Part shown: positions 44,139-54,252 of the stretch, piece by piece | Layout of the letters: every line of letters starts with the position of its first letter | Numbering within the stretch: the stretch's first letter is position 1 | Assembly: GCA_016342325.1 (NCBI GenBank) | Contig: JAEINR010000015.1 | Location: 1 to 64,000 of the forward strand | Length of the DNA stretch: 64,000 nt | Direction: 5' to 3' | Origin: Desulfobacterium sp. | GTDB lineage: Bacteria > Desulfobacterota > Desulfobacteria > Desulfobacterales > Desulfobacteraceae | Notes under the pieces: generated by a model | Seen by the model: only the letters and a program-made list of their open reading frames with translations | Database searches by the model: none | What the model was told of the DNA's origin: nothing | Position numbers and translations under genes: made by a program

Positions 44139-45464
44139 ATGGAAACCGATACGATAAAGACAGAAATCCAAACCCTTGGAACGGCAAAGATCCCCTCTCC
44201 CCTCGGGGCAAATGTCAAGGGCGGCTACACCGAGCGGTTTGTCAGGGATGAAGACCGGGTGCTCATTGATGTAAATCCGAACAAGATCAAACGTTTTATA
44301 GAGCAGGGCATCGATCCGCCAAGCTTTGAGAAGGCAGGCCCCAGGGAAAAGATATACTTTGACCCCAGCAAGCTGAAGTGCGCCATCGTCACCTGCGGCG
44401 GACTCTGCCCCGGGCTCAACGATATCATCCGGTCCGTGGTTCTTGAGCTCCACCACTGCTACGGGGTCAAGAACATCTACGGCATCCGCCACGGCCTTGA
44501 GGGATTTATGCCGGAGTATGGCCATGGGGTGATGGAACTTACGCCTGCCGCGGTATCCAACATTCTGGACATGGGCGGCACCATCCTCGGCAGTTCCAGG
44601 GGAACCCAGGATATCGGCACCATCGTGGACTGCCTGGAGCGAATGAACATCGGCATCCTCTTTATGGTGGGGGGAGACGGCACCCTGGTGGCGGCGGAGA
44701 AAATTGCGGAGACGGTGACCGAAAGAAGTCTCAAGGCAAGCGTCATCGTCATTCCCAAGACCATTGACAACGACATCTATCTGGTCTCCCGATCCTTTGG
44801 CTTTGACACGGCCGTGGACGTCGCCACCATCGCCATAAAAGGGGCCCATAACGAGGCCCGGGGCTATCCCAACGGCATCGGCCTGATAAAGCTCATGGGC
44901 CGGCACTCGGGATTTCTTGCCGCAACCGCAGCCCTTGCCCAGCAGGACACCAACTTTGTTCTCATCCCGGAGATAGACATCCAGCTGACCGGTGAAACCG
45001 GTTTCCTCCCCACCCTTGAGAAACGGCTTAAAGAGAGAAAACACGCCGTCATCGTGGTTGCAGAGGGGGCAGGCCAGGGATTCTTTGACGACGAGGCCGT
45101 GGAGCACGACCCCTCGGGCAACGTCAAGCTCAAGGATATCGGGGTATTCCTAAAAGAGCAGATTTCCAACTGGTTTCAAAAGCGCAATATTCCCGTTACC
45201 CTGAAATACATCGATCCAAGCTACATGATACGAAGTCTTCCGGCCAATGCCAACGACAGCGTGTTCTGCGGCTTTTTGGGCAGGGATGCCGTCCATGCGG
45301 GCATGGCCGGCAAGACAAAACTGTTGATCAGCCACTGGAACAACCAGTATGTCCACGTCCCCATGGAGGCGTCCTCAGGCAAACGCAAGAACGTCGATCC
45401 CAAGGGAAGACTCTGGCAGTCGGTCCTGGAGGCTACGGGCCAGGGCTCCCTTGTCAACGGGTGA
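44139..45464 (+). CDS. 6-phosphofructokinase (plant/trypanosome-like clade)
   Basis: The 441-residue protein is longer than E. coli PfkA (320) because of an N-terminal extension of about 85 residues. Signatures are TCGGLCPGLNDIIRSVV, GSSRGTQD, GGDGTLVAAEKIA, PKTIDNDIYLVSRSFGFDTAV, MGRHSGFLAATAALA and PEIDIQL. GGDGT (Gly at the position that is Asp in PPi enzymes) points to ATP, while PKTIDND (Lys where E. coli has Gly) is shared with PPi enzymes and with ATP-using plant PFKs. ATP use is therefore more likely but not certain. It is convergent with the next gene and overlaps it by 11 bases. Confidence 0.88.
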   Translation: METDTIKTEIQTLGTAKIPSPLGANVKGGYTERFVRDEDRVLIDVNPNKIKRFIEQGIDPPSFEKAGPREKIYFDPSKLKCAIVTCGGLCPGLNDIIRSVVLELHHCYGVKNIYGIRHGLEGFMPEYGHGVMELTPAAVSNILDMGGTILGSSRGTQDIGTIVDCLERMNIGILFMVGGDGTLVAAEKIAETVTERSLKASVIVIPKTIDNDIYLVSRSFGFDTAVDVATIAIKGAHNEARGYPNGIGLIKLMGRHSGFLAATAALAQQDTNFVLIPEIDIQLTGETGFLPTLEKRLKERKHAVIVVAEGAGQGFFDDEAVEHDPSGNVKLKDIGVFLKEQISNWFQKRNIPVTLKYIDPSYMIRSLPANANDSVFCGFLGRDAVHAGMAGKTKLLISHWNNQYVHVPMEASSGKRKNVDPKGRLWQSVLEATGQGSLVNG

Positions 45465-47133
45465 TCTCAACAAACTCCCCCTTCTTGACCGTGAGGAACA
45501 CAAGTTCCTTCTGGGCGTTTCCGTCCGGGTCGAACAGGGTCCTGCCCGTCACCCCTTCATAAACCCGCCGACCTGAAAGGGCCTCCCTCAGGGAACTGCG
45601 GGAGTCAACCCCCGGCTCCATGACCGTGCGGACCATCATGCAGAGGGTGTCATAGGCAGCCGCCTCGATAAACCCGGGATATTTTCCGTGGAGGGAGCGA
45701 AAATCTTCGGCAAACCGCCTGGCCGCAGGATTGCGGCTCCCCACAAAAAATCCGTCGGTGATCACTGTTTTTTTCGCATAGCGCCTGGCATTGTCGATGA
45801 GCATTGGGTCATGCCAGATGTTTGTCCCGAGGAGGTAACACCCGTTGACGTCGTGGTAGGCGAGCTGGGGAAGAATCAACCCCACCTTTGAGGGGGCATC
45901 CGGTATGAAAACAGCAGTGAAATCAACAATGGGCTCCTCTTCTTCCTCTACCTCAGCTTTGGCCCCGTCTTCACCCAGATTCCGGGCAATGTCAAAGGCG
46001 TCCCCCTCGTCCTTGGGTTTCAGATCCTCCGGAACCGGATAAAAAAGCCCGGTGAGTTTTTTGATGGCATCGGAAAAATCGGTCTGATCGTTGCGGTAGG
46101 ACTCGGCTCCGACGATCTCTCCCCCCATCTCATGGACCCTGTCCCAGAAAAGATTCATGTAGGTCCTGCCGTATCGGTCTTCGGGGTAGAGCATGGCGAA
46201 CCGTTTCACCCCAAGGGCCCGGGTTGCATAGGCGGCAAGGGCCTGGGCCTGCATTTCAGGCGTGAGAAAATTGGAAAACACATACTCCCCAGCCCGGGCG
46301 ATCTGACTCTTCTGGGTAAGGGCGATGAGGGGAACCCCCAGCTCCTGGGCCCTGACACCGGCTGAAGCCGCAGTGATGATCGGCCCTGCAATGCCTGCCA
46401 CCCTTTGGGCGGCAAGGTCGTCCACACTGCGGGCAGACTGCTGGTCCTCGGAACGGGTATCCTTGATAATCACCTTGATGTTCTGGCTGTACTCCCTGGA
46501 GAGATCCAGAATCGCCAGCTCAATACCCTTGAGGGCCCTCTCCCCGAACACGCTGAACCGGCCGGACAGGGGAAGCAGGCATCCCACGGTGCTCTTCTTG
46601 AACAGGTGCTCCTTGAGAAGCAGATTGATTTCCCGGGCGTTGTCGGCATCCGAATGGTCGGGATAACCATCAACAAGGGCGGAAAACATGTCAACAGCTT
46701 GCTGGTTATTATTTTGAGCGGCGTAATTGAGGCCAAGGCGATACATCATGGCACCCCTTGGAATCAACTCGCCTTCCGATTGAAGCAAAGCCGCAAGGGA
46801 GGCACTCTCTTGGGTGGCCAGGTATCGGTTCAGATGGGCTTCCACCTCGGACCGCTCCACATCTGAAGCCGCATTCAGGGCGGCATTGTAAAGACGAAGT
46901 ACCTCAACCATATCGGCAGACCCCTCAAGGGTCCGGGCAACCTCCAGGGGCGTTTTAAGATCCTGTGTATCTGCTTCACCCGCTTGAACCGGCGCAACGG
47001 CTTCTTCCAACTGCGCCACCGGTGGCAGGACCGGCTGTTCCGGTTCCGGAAGACTTTTTTTGCCGGCACAGGCGGCCAACATACATGCTAAAACCAGTAC
47101 CGCTAACACTACGACTCTATTTTTCATAATCAT
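45454..47133 (-). CDS. LpoA-like penicillin-binding protein activator / periplasmic-binding-fold lipoprotein
   Basis: A 559-residue lipoprotein (signal LAVLVLACMLAACAG, lipobox LAAC). Residues about 55-180 are helical and TPR-like (MVEVLRLYNAALNAASD, RLGLNYAAQNNNQQAVDMFSALVDGYP). From VGCLLPLSGRFSVFGERALKGIELA on it has a type I periplasmic-binding fold. This TPR plus PBP1 combination is that of LpoA, which activates peptidoglycan synthase PBP1A in E. coli. Relation to branched-chain amino acid receptors is the alternative. An acidic insert (EVEEEEEP) lies at about residue 395. Confidence 0.8.
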   Translation of the reverse strand: MIMKNRVVVLAVLVLACMLAACAGKKSLPEPEQPVLPPVAQLEEAVAPVQAGEADTQDLKTPLEVARTLEGSADMVEVLRLYNAALNAASDVERSEVEAHLNRYLATQESASLAALLQSEGELIPRGAMMYRLGLNYAAQNNNQQAVDMFSALVDGYPDHSDADNAREINLLLKEHLFKKSTVGCLLPLSGRFSVFGERALKGIELAILDLSREYSQNIKVIIKDTRSEDQQSARSVDDLAAQRVAGIAGPIITAASAGVRAQELGVPLIALTQKSQIARAGEYVFSNFLTPEMQAQALAAYATRALGVKRFAMLYPEDRYGRTYMNLFWDRVHEMGGEIVGAESYRNDQTDFSDAIKKLTGLFYPVPEDLKPKDEGDAFDIARNLGEDGAKAEVEEEEEPIVDFTAVFIPDAPSKVGLILPQLAYHDVNGCYLLGTNIWHDPMLIDNARRYAKKTVITDGFFVGSRNPAARRFAEDFRSLHGKYPGFIEAAAYDTLCMMVRTVMEPGVDSRSSLREALSGRRVYEGVTGRTLFDPDGNAQKELVFLTVKKGEFVEITR

Positions 47134-47145
47134 CCTATTATATAT

Positions 47146-47205
47146 GGGGGTCAGGCCTAGCTTATTGTCGTTATTGTTAAGTGTGTTTTTTTTAAAACCT
47201 GACCC
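47146..47205. repeat. Small inverted-repeat element at the 3' end of miaA
   Basis: About 60 bp bounded by GGGTCAGG and CCTGACCC, AT-rich inside (including an eight-T run). One end (47147-47167) is repeated in inverted orientation at 36633-36653. It encodes the last codons and stop of miaA. It resembles a REP- or MITE-like dispersed element; no transposase is present. Confidence 0.6.
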
Positions 47206-48124
47206 GTCTATCTCTCTTTTTTAAAAATTCAGTCACAAGGTTTTCTGCCCGTTCGGTCTCCCCGGGTTCCAGCCATATCATATCCTTATCCCGCCGAAAC
47301 CAGGTGAACTGGCGTTTTGCATACCGCCGGGTATCCCTTTTTAAAAGACGAACAGTTTCTTCAAAGGTGAACTTTCCGGAAAGACAGTCGCACACATGCC
47401 GGTACCCAATGGACTGCATGGACTTAAGGTCCGGAGAATATCCCCTGTCAAGGAGCCCGCGCACCTCGTCAACCAGACCCTGTTCCAGCATGATATCCAC
47501 CCGTTTTTCTATCCTCTGGTACAGCTTTTCACGATCCATGTAAAGCCCGAATTTCAAACACCGGTACCGTTCAGCCTCAAATCCATGGTCCTGCTGAAAC
47601 GATGAGATGGGACGCCCCGTGGTCTCAACCACCTCAAGGGCACGAACCACCCGGAACAAATCGTTGGGATGGATACGTGCGGCGGATTCGGGATCAAGCC
47701 CCTGGAGCCGGCTATGGAGATCCGCTCCCGTTGCCGCCTCGGCCTCAAGCCTCGCCACCACCTCGGGATCGGCGGCCCTGCCCCTGAACAGCCCATGGAG
47801 AAGGGCCTTGAGATAAAAACCGGTCCCCCCGGCCACAATGGCGACCTTGCCCTGCTGATCAAGCCCATCAATGATGGTATCTGCCATTCCGGCAAACTTG
47901 GCCGCATCAAAATCTTCATCCGGGTCAGCCACATCCACCATGTGATGCCGGGCCATGGCACGCTCCCGGGCGTCTGGCTTAGCCGTACCGATATCCAAGT
48001 GGCGATATATCTGCATGGAATCCGCCCCTACGATCTCGGTGTTAAACTTTTTTGCAAGTCCTATGGCAAAACCGGTTTTGCCGATTCCCGTGGGGCCACA
48101 TATGACGATAATATTTTTTTTCAT
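47192..48124 (-). CDS. miaA: tRNA dimethylallyltransferase
   Basis: Prenylates A37 of tRNAs reading U-starting codons. I choose the ATG at 48124 (MKKNIIVICGPTGIGKTGFA), where homology starts; upstream codons add no family sequence. The 310 residues have Walker A GPTGIGKT, DSMQIYRHLDIGTAKP, GGTGFYLKALLHG, and the tRNA-binding KRDTRRYAKRQFTWFR. The last residues (RRVRF) come from the inverted-repeat element that ends the gene, so the C-terminal tip differs from that encoded by the ancestral gene. Confidence 0.95.
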   Translation of the reverse strand: MKKNIIVICGPTGIGKTGFAIGLAKKFNTEIVGADSMQIYRHLDIGTAKPDARERAMARHHMVDVADPDEDFDAAKFAGMADTIIDGLDQQGKVAIVAGGTGFYLKALLHGLFRGRAADPEVVARLEAEAATGADLHSRLQGLDPESAARIHPNDLFRVVRALEVVETTGRPISSFQQDHGFEAERYRCLKFGLYMDREKLYQRIEKRVDIMLEQGLVDEVRGLLDRGYSPDLKSMQSIGYRHVCDCLSGKFTFEETVRLLKRDTRRYAKRQFTWFRRDKDMIWLEPGETERAENLVTEFLKKRDRRVRF

Positions 48125-48388
48125 GTTGTACAAATTCTCCGGCCCCCCCAGGGGTGGGCCACATACCAAATCCTTACAGGTTAGGCCAAATGAGCCACAA
48201 AAATCTAACCGCTGATTCCCAAACAGTTTGCATTAAAGATAACAGAATGATATTTACTGCCACAAATGTGTTAACTCCGTTCAGTCACGAACCTAAGTAA
48301 CACATTATAAAGACTATGAAAATAAAAGTTTTTAAATTGGATTTGAGTGATGAACAGCTTTCATCAACTAAATATAGGAGACCTAAAT

Positions 48389-51300
48389 ATGACCGACAAT
48401 GTAACAGGTTCGGTAGCAGTGATCGGAGGCGGTATTTCCGGCATGCTCTCTGCCCTTGACCTTGCCAATTCCGGGTATTATGTCCATCTGGTTGAAAAAA
48501 GTCCCTCCATTGGTGGTGTCATGTCCCAGTTGGACAAGACATTCCCCACCAATGATTGCGCCATGTGAATTATTTCCCCCACACTGGTCGAGGTCGGCCG
48601 GCATCTAAATATTGAGCTACACACCCTAAGCGAAACAAAAACCATCTCCGGGGAAGCAGGGAACTTTGAAATCACCCTGGATAAAACCCCAAGATACATT
48701 GATACGGCAAAGTGTACAGGCTGCGGCGAATGTGCCGAAGCATGCCCTGTTACCCTGCCAAGCCTTTTTGAACAAGGCCTTGGCGACAGGCAGGCCACTT
48801 ACAAGCCCTATGCCCAGGCAGTACCGGGCGCTTTTTCCATCTCTAAGAAGGATCGCTCCCCCTGTACCAACGCCTGCCCCAACAGCGTCAATGCCCACGC
48901 CTATGTGAGCTTGGCCGGGGAAAAGAAATACAAGGAGGCCCTGGAGGTCATCTACCGAACCCTTCCCCTGCCCGGCACCATCGGCAGGGTCTGCCCCCAC
49001 CCCTGTGAGGATGCGTGCAGACGGGAGCAGGTTGAGTCCGCCATCTCCATCTGCACCCTGAAGCGCTTCATCGCAGACCAGGTGGATCCCAGCGAACTTG
49101 ATGCACCGGTCATCATCCCAAGGGAAGAACGGGTTGCCATCGTGGGCGCTGGCCCGGCCGGTCTGACCGCTGCAGCCTATCTTGCACGGGCAGGCGTCAA
49201 AACCACCATCTTTGAAGCCCTTCCTGCAGCCGGCGGCATGCTCAAGGTGGGTATCCCGGATTACCGGCTGCCCCCGGCCATCCTTGAAAAAGAGGTCGGC
49301 TACATCACCGACACCCTCGGGGTCGAGATACAGTACAACACGGCCCTTGGCAAAGACTTCACCATCGATTCTCTCATGGAAGACGGCTTCAAGTCCGTCT
49401 ACCTTGCCATCGGCTGCCACAAGGGCATGGCCCTTGGCCTTGCCGGCGAAGAATCCGAAGGGGTTATTTCAGGGGTAAAGCTCCTGAAAGAGGTCGCTTT
49501 GGGAGAGTTCAAGGAACTTTCCGGCCACGTGGTCATCATCGGCGGCGGTGATGTTGCCATCGATGCTGCCCGTACCGCCCTTCGAATCGGGGCGGACAAG
49601 GTCAGCATCCTCTACAGGCGTACCGAAGCTGAAATGCCCGCCCGGGACGAGGAGATCGAAGACGCCATAGAAGAAAACGTTGAGATGCAGTTTCTCACCG
49701 CTCCCAAGGAAGTGATCAGCAAGGACGGCAAGACCGTCGGCATCAAATGCTTTAGAATGGAACTTGGTGAGCCCGACGCAAGTGGCCGTAGACGCCCGGT
49801 CCCTGTAGAAGACAGTGATTTTGTCATTGATACCGACTACATCATCCCGGCCATCGGACAGAAGACCGACGCTGCCTGCATCGATGTAAAAGCCGGCGTT
49901 GAGCTCAACAAATGGGGCGACTTGGCCGTTGATTCAATCACCTTTGAGACCAGCAGAAAAGGGGTCTTTGCCGGCGGTGACGCCGAGACAGGTGCATCCA
50001 TTGCCATCAATGCAGTGGCAGCAGGCAACGAGGCCGGTGTTTCCATCTTAAGATACCTTGATGGTCAAGACCTGGCAGCCAACCGTGAGCCCGTGGAGTA
50101 CGCCCAGAAGGACTTTAACAAGATTCCGGACAAGATGGACAAGGTCAAGCGCCAGTCCATGGCAAGACTGCCCATGGAGCAGCGCCTTGCCGGTTTTGAC
50201 GAGGTTGAGCTGGGACTCACCGAAGAGCAGGCCCTGCTTGAGGCGAACAAATGCCTCGACTGCATGGTGTGCTGCGAATGCTATGAGTGTGTCAAGGCCT
50301 GCGGTGCCGGCGCCCTGACCCTGGAGTCCCACTTTGAGAAGCCCTCAACCGAGACCATCACCGCAGGTTCGGTGATCCTCTCCCCCGGCTTTGCCGCCTT
50401 TGATCCTTCCGGACTGGACAATTACCAGTACGCCAACCATCCCAATGTGATGACGGCCATGGAGTTTGAGCGGATTCTCTCCGCCTCCGGCCCGACCCAG
50501 GGACACCTGACACGGTTTTCCGACCACAAAGAGCCCAAGAAGATCGCCTGGTTCCAGTGCGTGGGCTCCCGGGACATGAACCGGTGCGACCATAAATACT
50601 GCTCATCGGTATGCTGCATGTACGCCCTGAAAGAGGCGGTGATCGCCAAGGAGCACGCAGGAGACGATCTTGAGTGCACCATCTTCTTCATGGACATGCG
50701 AACCCATGGCAAGGATTTTGAGCGCTACTACAACCGGGCCAAAGAACTTGGCATCCGCTTTGTCAGAAGCCGGGTTCATACGGTCAACCCAGTACTGGGC
50801 ACCGACGACCTCAACGTTCGCTACGTCAATGAGATGGGCGGCATGGAATCCGAAGAGTTCGACATGATCGTTCTCTCCGTCGGCCTTGAGATCACCCCGG
50901 AAGTGGTTGACCTTGCCGGAAAGCTCGATATCGAGCTCACCGAGGGCAACTTTGCAAAGACCAAAAGCTTTGCACCTGTGGAAACCACCCGAAAGGGTAT
51001 CTTTGTCTCCGGCGCCTTCCAGGGCCCCAAGGACATCCCCCAGGCCGTTGTTGACTCAAGTGCTGCTGCGGCAGAGGCTGGCGCCATGCTGGCAACAGCC
51101 CGTGACACCATGACAAAAACAGCTGAGGTGGTCCCTGAGACCAACGTCATCGGCGAGCGGCCCCGCATCGGCGTATTTGTCTGCAAATGCGGTTCCAACA
51201 TCGCAGGCACCGTTGATGTGGAGAGCGTCCGTGACTACGCAGCCACCCTGCCCTATGTGGAGTACTGCTCGGACAGCCTCTACACCTGCTCCCAGGACAC

Positions 51301-52837
51301 CCAGGACGCCATGAGCCAGCTCATCAAGGAGCACAACCTGAACCGGATCGTGGTAGCGGCCTGTACGCCAAAGACCCATGAGCCGCTCTTCCAGGAGACC
51401 CTGATCAATGCCGGGCTCAACAAGTACCTGTTTGAAATGACCAACATCAGGAACCACGCTTCCTGGGTTCACAAGGCAAACCCTGGTCTTGCCACCGAGA
51501 AGTCCAAGGACCTGGTCCGCATGGCCGTCGCCAAGGTGGGCCTCATGGAGCCCCTGAAGGAAGCGGAGCTTACGGTCAACCAGGCAGCCATGGTCATCGG
51601 CGGCGGCATCGCCGGTATCACCAGCGCCAAGAACCTTGCCGAGCAGGGATACGAAGTTCACCTGGTGGAAAAGGACTCAAAGCTGGGCGGCCAGGCCAAC
51701 AACCTCTACAAGACCTATCTGGAAGAAGATATCCAGGAAGGGCTTTCAGCGCTTGTGGCATCGGTTGAAACCAATGACCGGATTCACCTGCATCTCGACA
51801 CCACCCTGGATGAGGTTGAGGGATTTGTGGGCAATTTCAAGTCCACCCTCACCGCCAATGGCGAGACCCAAACCCTCGACCATGGTGTGGCCGTCATTGC
51901 AACGGGCGCCACCGGGCTGAAACCCAAAGAATACTGCTACGGCGAGGATCCGAGGATTCTCACCAGCCTGGAGCTTGACCGGAAATTCATCGACAAGGAT
52001 GCGTCGGTCAAAGAGGCCGGCACCGCCGTATTCATCCAGTGCGTGGGTTCAAGGGACACGGACCGCCCCTACTGCTCACGGGTCTGCTGCACCCACTCCA
52101 TTGACAACGCCCTGGAGCTCAAGACCCTTAATCCCGAAATGGATGTCTACATCCTCTACCGGGATATCAGGACCTATGGAGAGCGGGAGTACAAGTACCA
52201 GAAGGCTCGGGAGGCGGGCGTCATCTTCATTCGCTACTCCCTTGACAACAAACCTGTGGTGAATATCGGGGACGAACATCTCACCGTGACGGTCACCGAC
52301 CATGTCCTGGGGGTTCCCCTTGAGATCGAGACCGATCTTCTCACCCTGGCCACGGCCATCGTTCCCAACAAGGATGAAACCCTTGCCAACTTCTTCAAGG
52401 TACCCTTGAACGAGGACGGCTTCTTTGTTGAGCGCCACGCAAAACTTGGACCCTCTGAGTTTGCAACCGACGGCGTGTTCCTCTGCGGACTTGCCCACTA
52501 TCCCAAGCCTGTGGATGAGGCCATTGCCCACGGACAGGCAGCCGCTTCCAGGGCCGTGACCCTGCTTGCAAGGGAGACGGTCAGGATGAGCGGCAACGTG
52601 GCAAATGTGGATCCCATGGCCTGCAGCTCCTGCGGCGTGTGTGTCTCCATCTGCCCCTACTCTGCCCCAAGCTTTGCTTTGGAAGGCAGATTTGCGGGAA
52701 CAGCCGAGGTCAACCCGGTTCTGTGCAAGGGATGTGGCCTCTGTGTGGCCTCCTGCAGGTCCGGCGCCCTCCACCTCAAAGGGTTTGACACGAACCAGAT
52801 ATTTGCCCAGATATTTGCTCTGGATGAAGCAGTATAA
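48389..52837 (+). CDS. hdrA: Selenocysteine HdrA fused with GltD-like and second HdrA modules
   Basis: A 1482-residue flavin/Fe-S protein read through TGA at 48566-48568 (Sec60). ATG 48389 has AGGAG eight bases upstream. Order: HdrA FAD start ([11 protein letters not shown]); [13 protein letters not shown], where HdrA normally has Cys; ferredoxin motif C109-x2-C-x2-C-x3-C; GltD-like module (about 156-590) with FAD ([10 protein letters not shown], 249-258) and NAD(P) ([12 protein letters not shown], about 383) sites; Cys-rich linker ([17 protein letters not shown]); rest of HdrA with FQCVGSRD; a second HdrA (FVCKCGSN, about 925; VIGGGIAG, about 1069); two C-terminal [4Fe-4S] motifs (from C1412). 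HdrA performs flavin-based electron bifurcation. The large architecture recalls proteins called HdrL in Desulfobacterium (from memory). First gene of the Flx operon. Confidence 0.9.
48584..48601 (+). promoter_or_regulatory. Bacterial SECIS-like hairpin after the hdrA UGA
   Basis: CTGGTCG (48584-48590), loop AGGT (48591-48594), CGGCCGG (48595-48601) form a seven-pair stem with two G-U pairs. The loop starts 22 bases after the TGA and has G at its second position, consistent with SelB recognition. Confidence 0.72.
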
Positions 52838-52852
52838 AGGAGAAATCTAATA

Positions 52853-53275
52853 ATGACGGAACAAAAGACTAAAATTGTCGCTTTCCTGTGTAACTGGTGC
52901 AGCTATGGTGCTGCCGATCTTGCCGGTGTGAGCAGAATGCAGTACCCGGCCGATGTCCGGGTAATCCGGATACCATGCTCCGGGCGAATGAGCCCAAAAT
53001 TCATCCTGAGTGCTTTCAGGGAAGGCGCCGACGGCGTATGGGTCTCCGGTTGACATCCCGGAGAATGCCATTACCTGGAAGGTAATTATTATGCACGCAG
53101 AAAGTTCGCCCTCATGGGAAATCTACTTGAGCACATGGGAATTGAAAAGGACAGGCTCCACTTCTCCTGGATCTCCTCGGCAGAAGCAACCAAATTTGTG
53201 GATGTTGTCACAAAGGTCAGCGAGGCGGTCAACGCCCTTGGGCCCAACCATAAACTTGTAAAAAACGCGGGTTAA
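52853..53275 (+). CDS. flxD: Selenocysteine MvhD/FlxD-type electron transfer protein
   Basis: A 140-residue protein read through TGA at 53051-53053 (Sec67); AAAGGAG lies upstream of the ATG, 15 bases after hdrA. It starts [18 protein letters not shown], continues with IRIPCSGRM and [28 protein letters not shown]. The motif is VxGCHPGDCHY in ordinary MvhD, so UGA replaces a conserved Cys. MvhD binds a [2Fe-2S] cluster and passes electrons into HdrA; Cys13, Cys16, Cys42, Sec67 and Cys72 are the candidate ligands. In Methanococcus both HdrA and VhuD carry Sec, the same pairing as here. Confidence 0.92.
53070..53086 (+). promoter_or_regulatory. Bacterial SECIS-like hairpin after the flxD UGA
   Basis: ATTACC (53070-53075), loop TGGAA (53076-53080), GGTAAT (53081-53086) form a perfect six-pair stem. 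The loop starts 22 bases after the TGA and has G at its second position. Confidence 0.72.
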
Positions 53276-53288
53276 GGGGATAGCTACA

Positions 53289-54236
53289 ATGAACACATAT
53301 ACAAAAAAAATCAGGGAGCTGGCCTCAAACCTGTTAAAGGAAGGCAAGGTCGACCTGGTCATCGGTTTCAAGGAAGGAACCGTCCCCATGGCCACCGCCC
53401 CCGGCATCGCAAGAACGCCTGAAGAGGCAGACGGTTTTGTCTGGGACGCCAATTGCAGTCTCAACCTGACCAACTACCTCACTAATAAGAAGGAAAAAAT
53501 TGGGATCATCGCCAAGGGCTGTGATTCCAGAAGCATTGTCAACCATATCATTGAGAACAAGATCTCACGGGATCAGCTCCATATTATCGGGGTGCCCTGC
53601 ACCGGCATGGTTGACAAAAATAAAATCCGCGGCCTGTTCGAAGATGAGATCACGGAGTTTAAGGAGGAAGGGGACGTCATCCGGGTCAAAACCGGTGCCA
53701 AGGAACTCACCATCGACAAACAGGAATACCTCAGGGGCAACTGCCGGACCTGCATGCACCGCAATCCGGTGATCCATGACGATCTTGTGGCAGAACCCGT
53801 GGTTGAGCAGAAGCTTGCGGATCCCTTCAAGGATGTCAAGGCCATTGAGGCCATGGATGCGGACGAGAAGTGGAACCACTTCGAAAACCTGCTTTCCGGT
53901 TGTATCCGCTGTTATGCCTGTAGGAACGCCTGTCCCCTGTGCTACTGCCCCACCTGCTTTGTGGATGAAGCCAATCCCCAGTGGGTTGGAAAGGGCCAGG
54001 ATCCCACAGATATACGGACATTCCACTTCCTCCGGGCCTACCACTGCGCCGGCCGCTGCACCGACTGCGGCGCCTGTGAAGACGCCTGTCCCATGGATAT
54101 CAAGGTAAGGGACTTCACACGGAAACTGGTGAAGGACAGCTTTGAGATCTATGGATGGGAAGCAGGACTGACCCTGGACCAGAGACCGCCGCTGGATACA
54201 TTCAAGCCTGAAGATCCTGACGATTTTATCAAGTAA
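53289..54236 (+). CDS. flxC: Iron-sulfur protein, FlxC-like
   Basis: A 315-residue cytoplasmic Fe-S protein. The N-terminal half (IGIIAKGCDSRSIVNHIIE, IIGVPCTGMVD) resembles FrhB/FdhB-type subunits; CRTCMHR follows at about 158. The C-terminal part holds CIRCYACRNACPLCYCPTC and CTDCGACEDACPMD, two [4Fe-4S] motifs. Position between flxD and the sulfhydrogenase-like subunit, 13 bases after flxD, fits an electron relay from FlxA to FlxD/HdrA. The letter C rather than B follows my memory of the Flx nomenclature and is uncertain. Confidence 0.78.
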   Translation: MNTYTKKIRELASNLLKEGKVDLVIGFKEGTVPMATAPGIARTPEEADGFVWDANCSLNLTNYLTNKKEKIGIIAKGCDSRSIVNHIIENKISRDQLHIIGVPCTGMVDKNKIRGLFEDEITEFKEEGDVIRVKTGAKELTIDKQEYLRGNCRTCMHRNPVIHDDLVAEPVVEQKLADPFKDVKAIEAMDADEKWNHFENLLSGCIRCYACRNACPLCYCPTCFVDEANPQWVGKGQDPTDIRTFHFLRAYHCAGRCTDCGACEDACPMDIKVRDFTRKLVKDSFEIYGWEAGLTLDQRPPLDTFKPEDPDDFIK

Positions 54237-54252
54237 TATAAAGGGTACCTAT

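Noticed and set aside
48125-48388. Promoter or riboswitch before hdrA.
   Set aside because: The 264-base region is AT-rich with scattered TATAA-like words, but I found no convincing -35/-10 pair or conserved RNA structure.
48347-52837. Reading the HdrA region as two separate genes or a nonsense mutant split at 48566.
   Set aside because: Family homology continues in the same frame right across the TGA, at a conserved Cys known to be Sec in other HdrA proteins, and a SECIS-like hairpin follows.
52853-53053. A 66-residue truncated MvhD ending at the TGA.
   Set aside because: The frame continues with HPGEC and NYYARRKF, conserved in MvhD, up to 53275, and a perfect hairpin follows the TGA.
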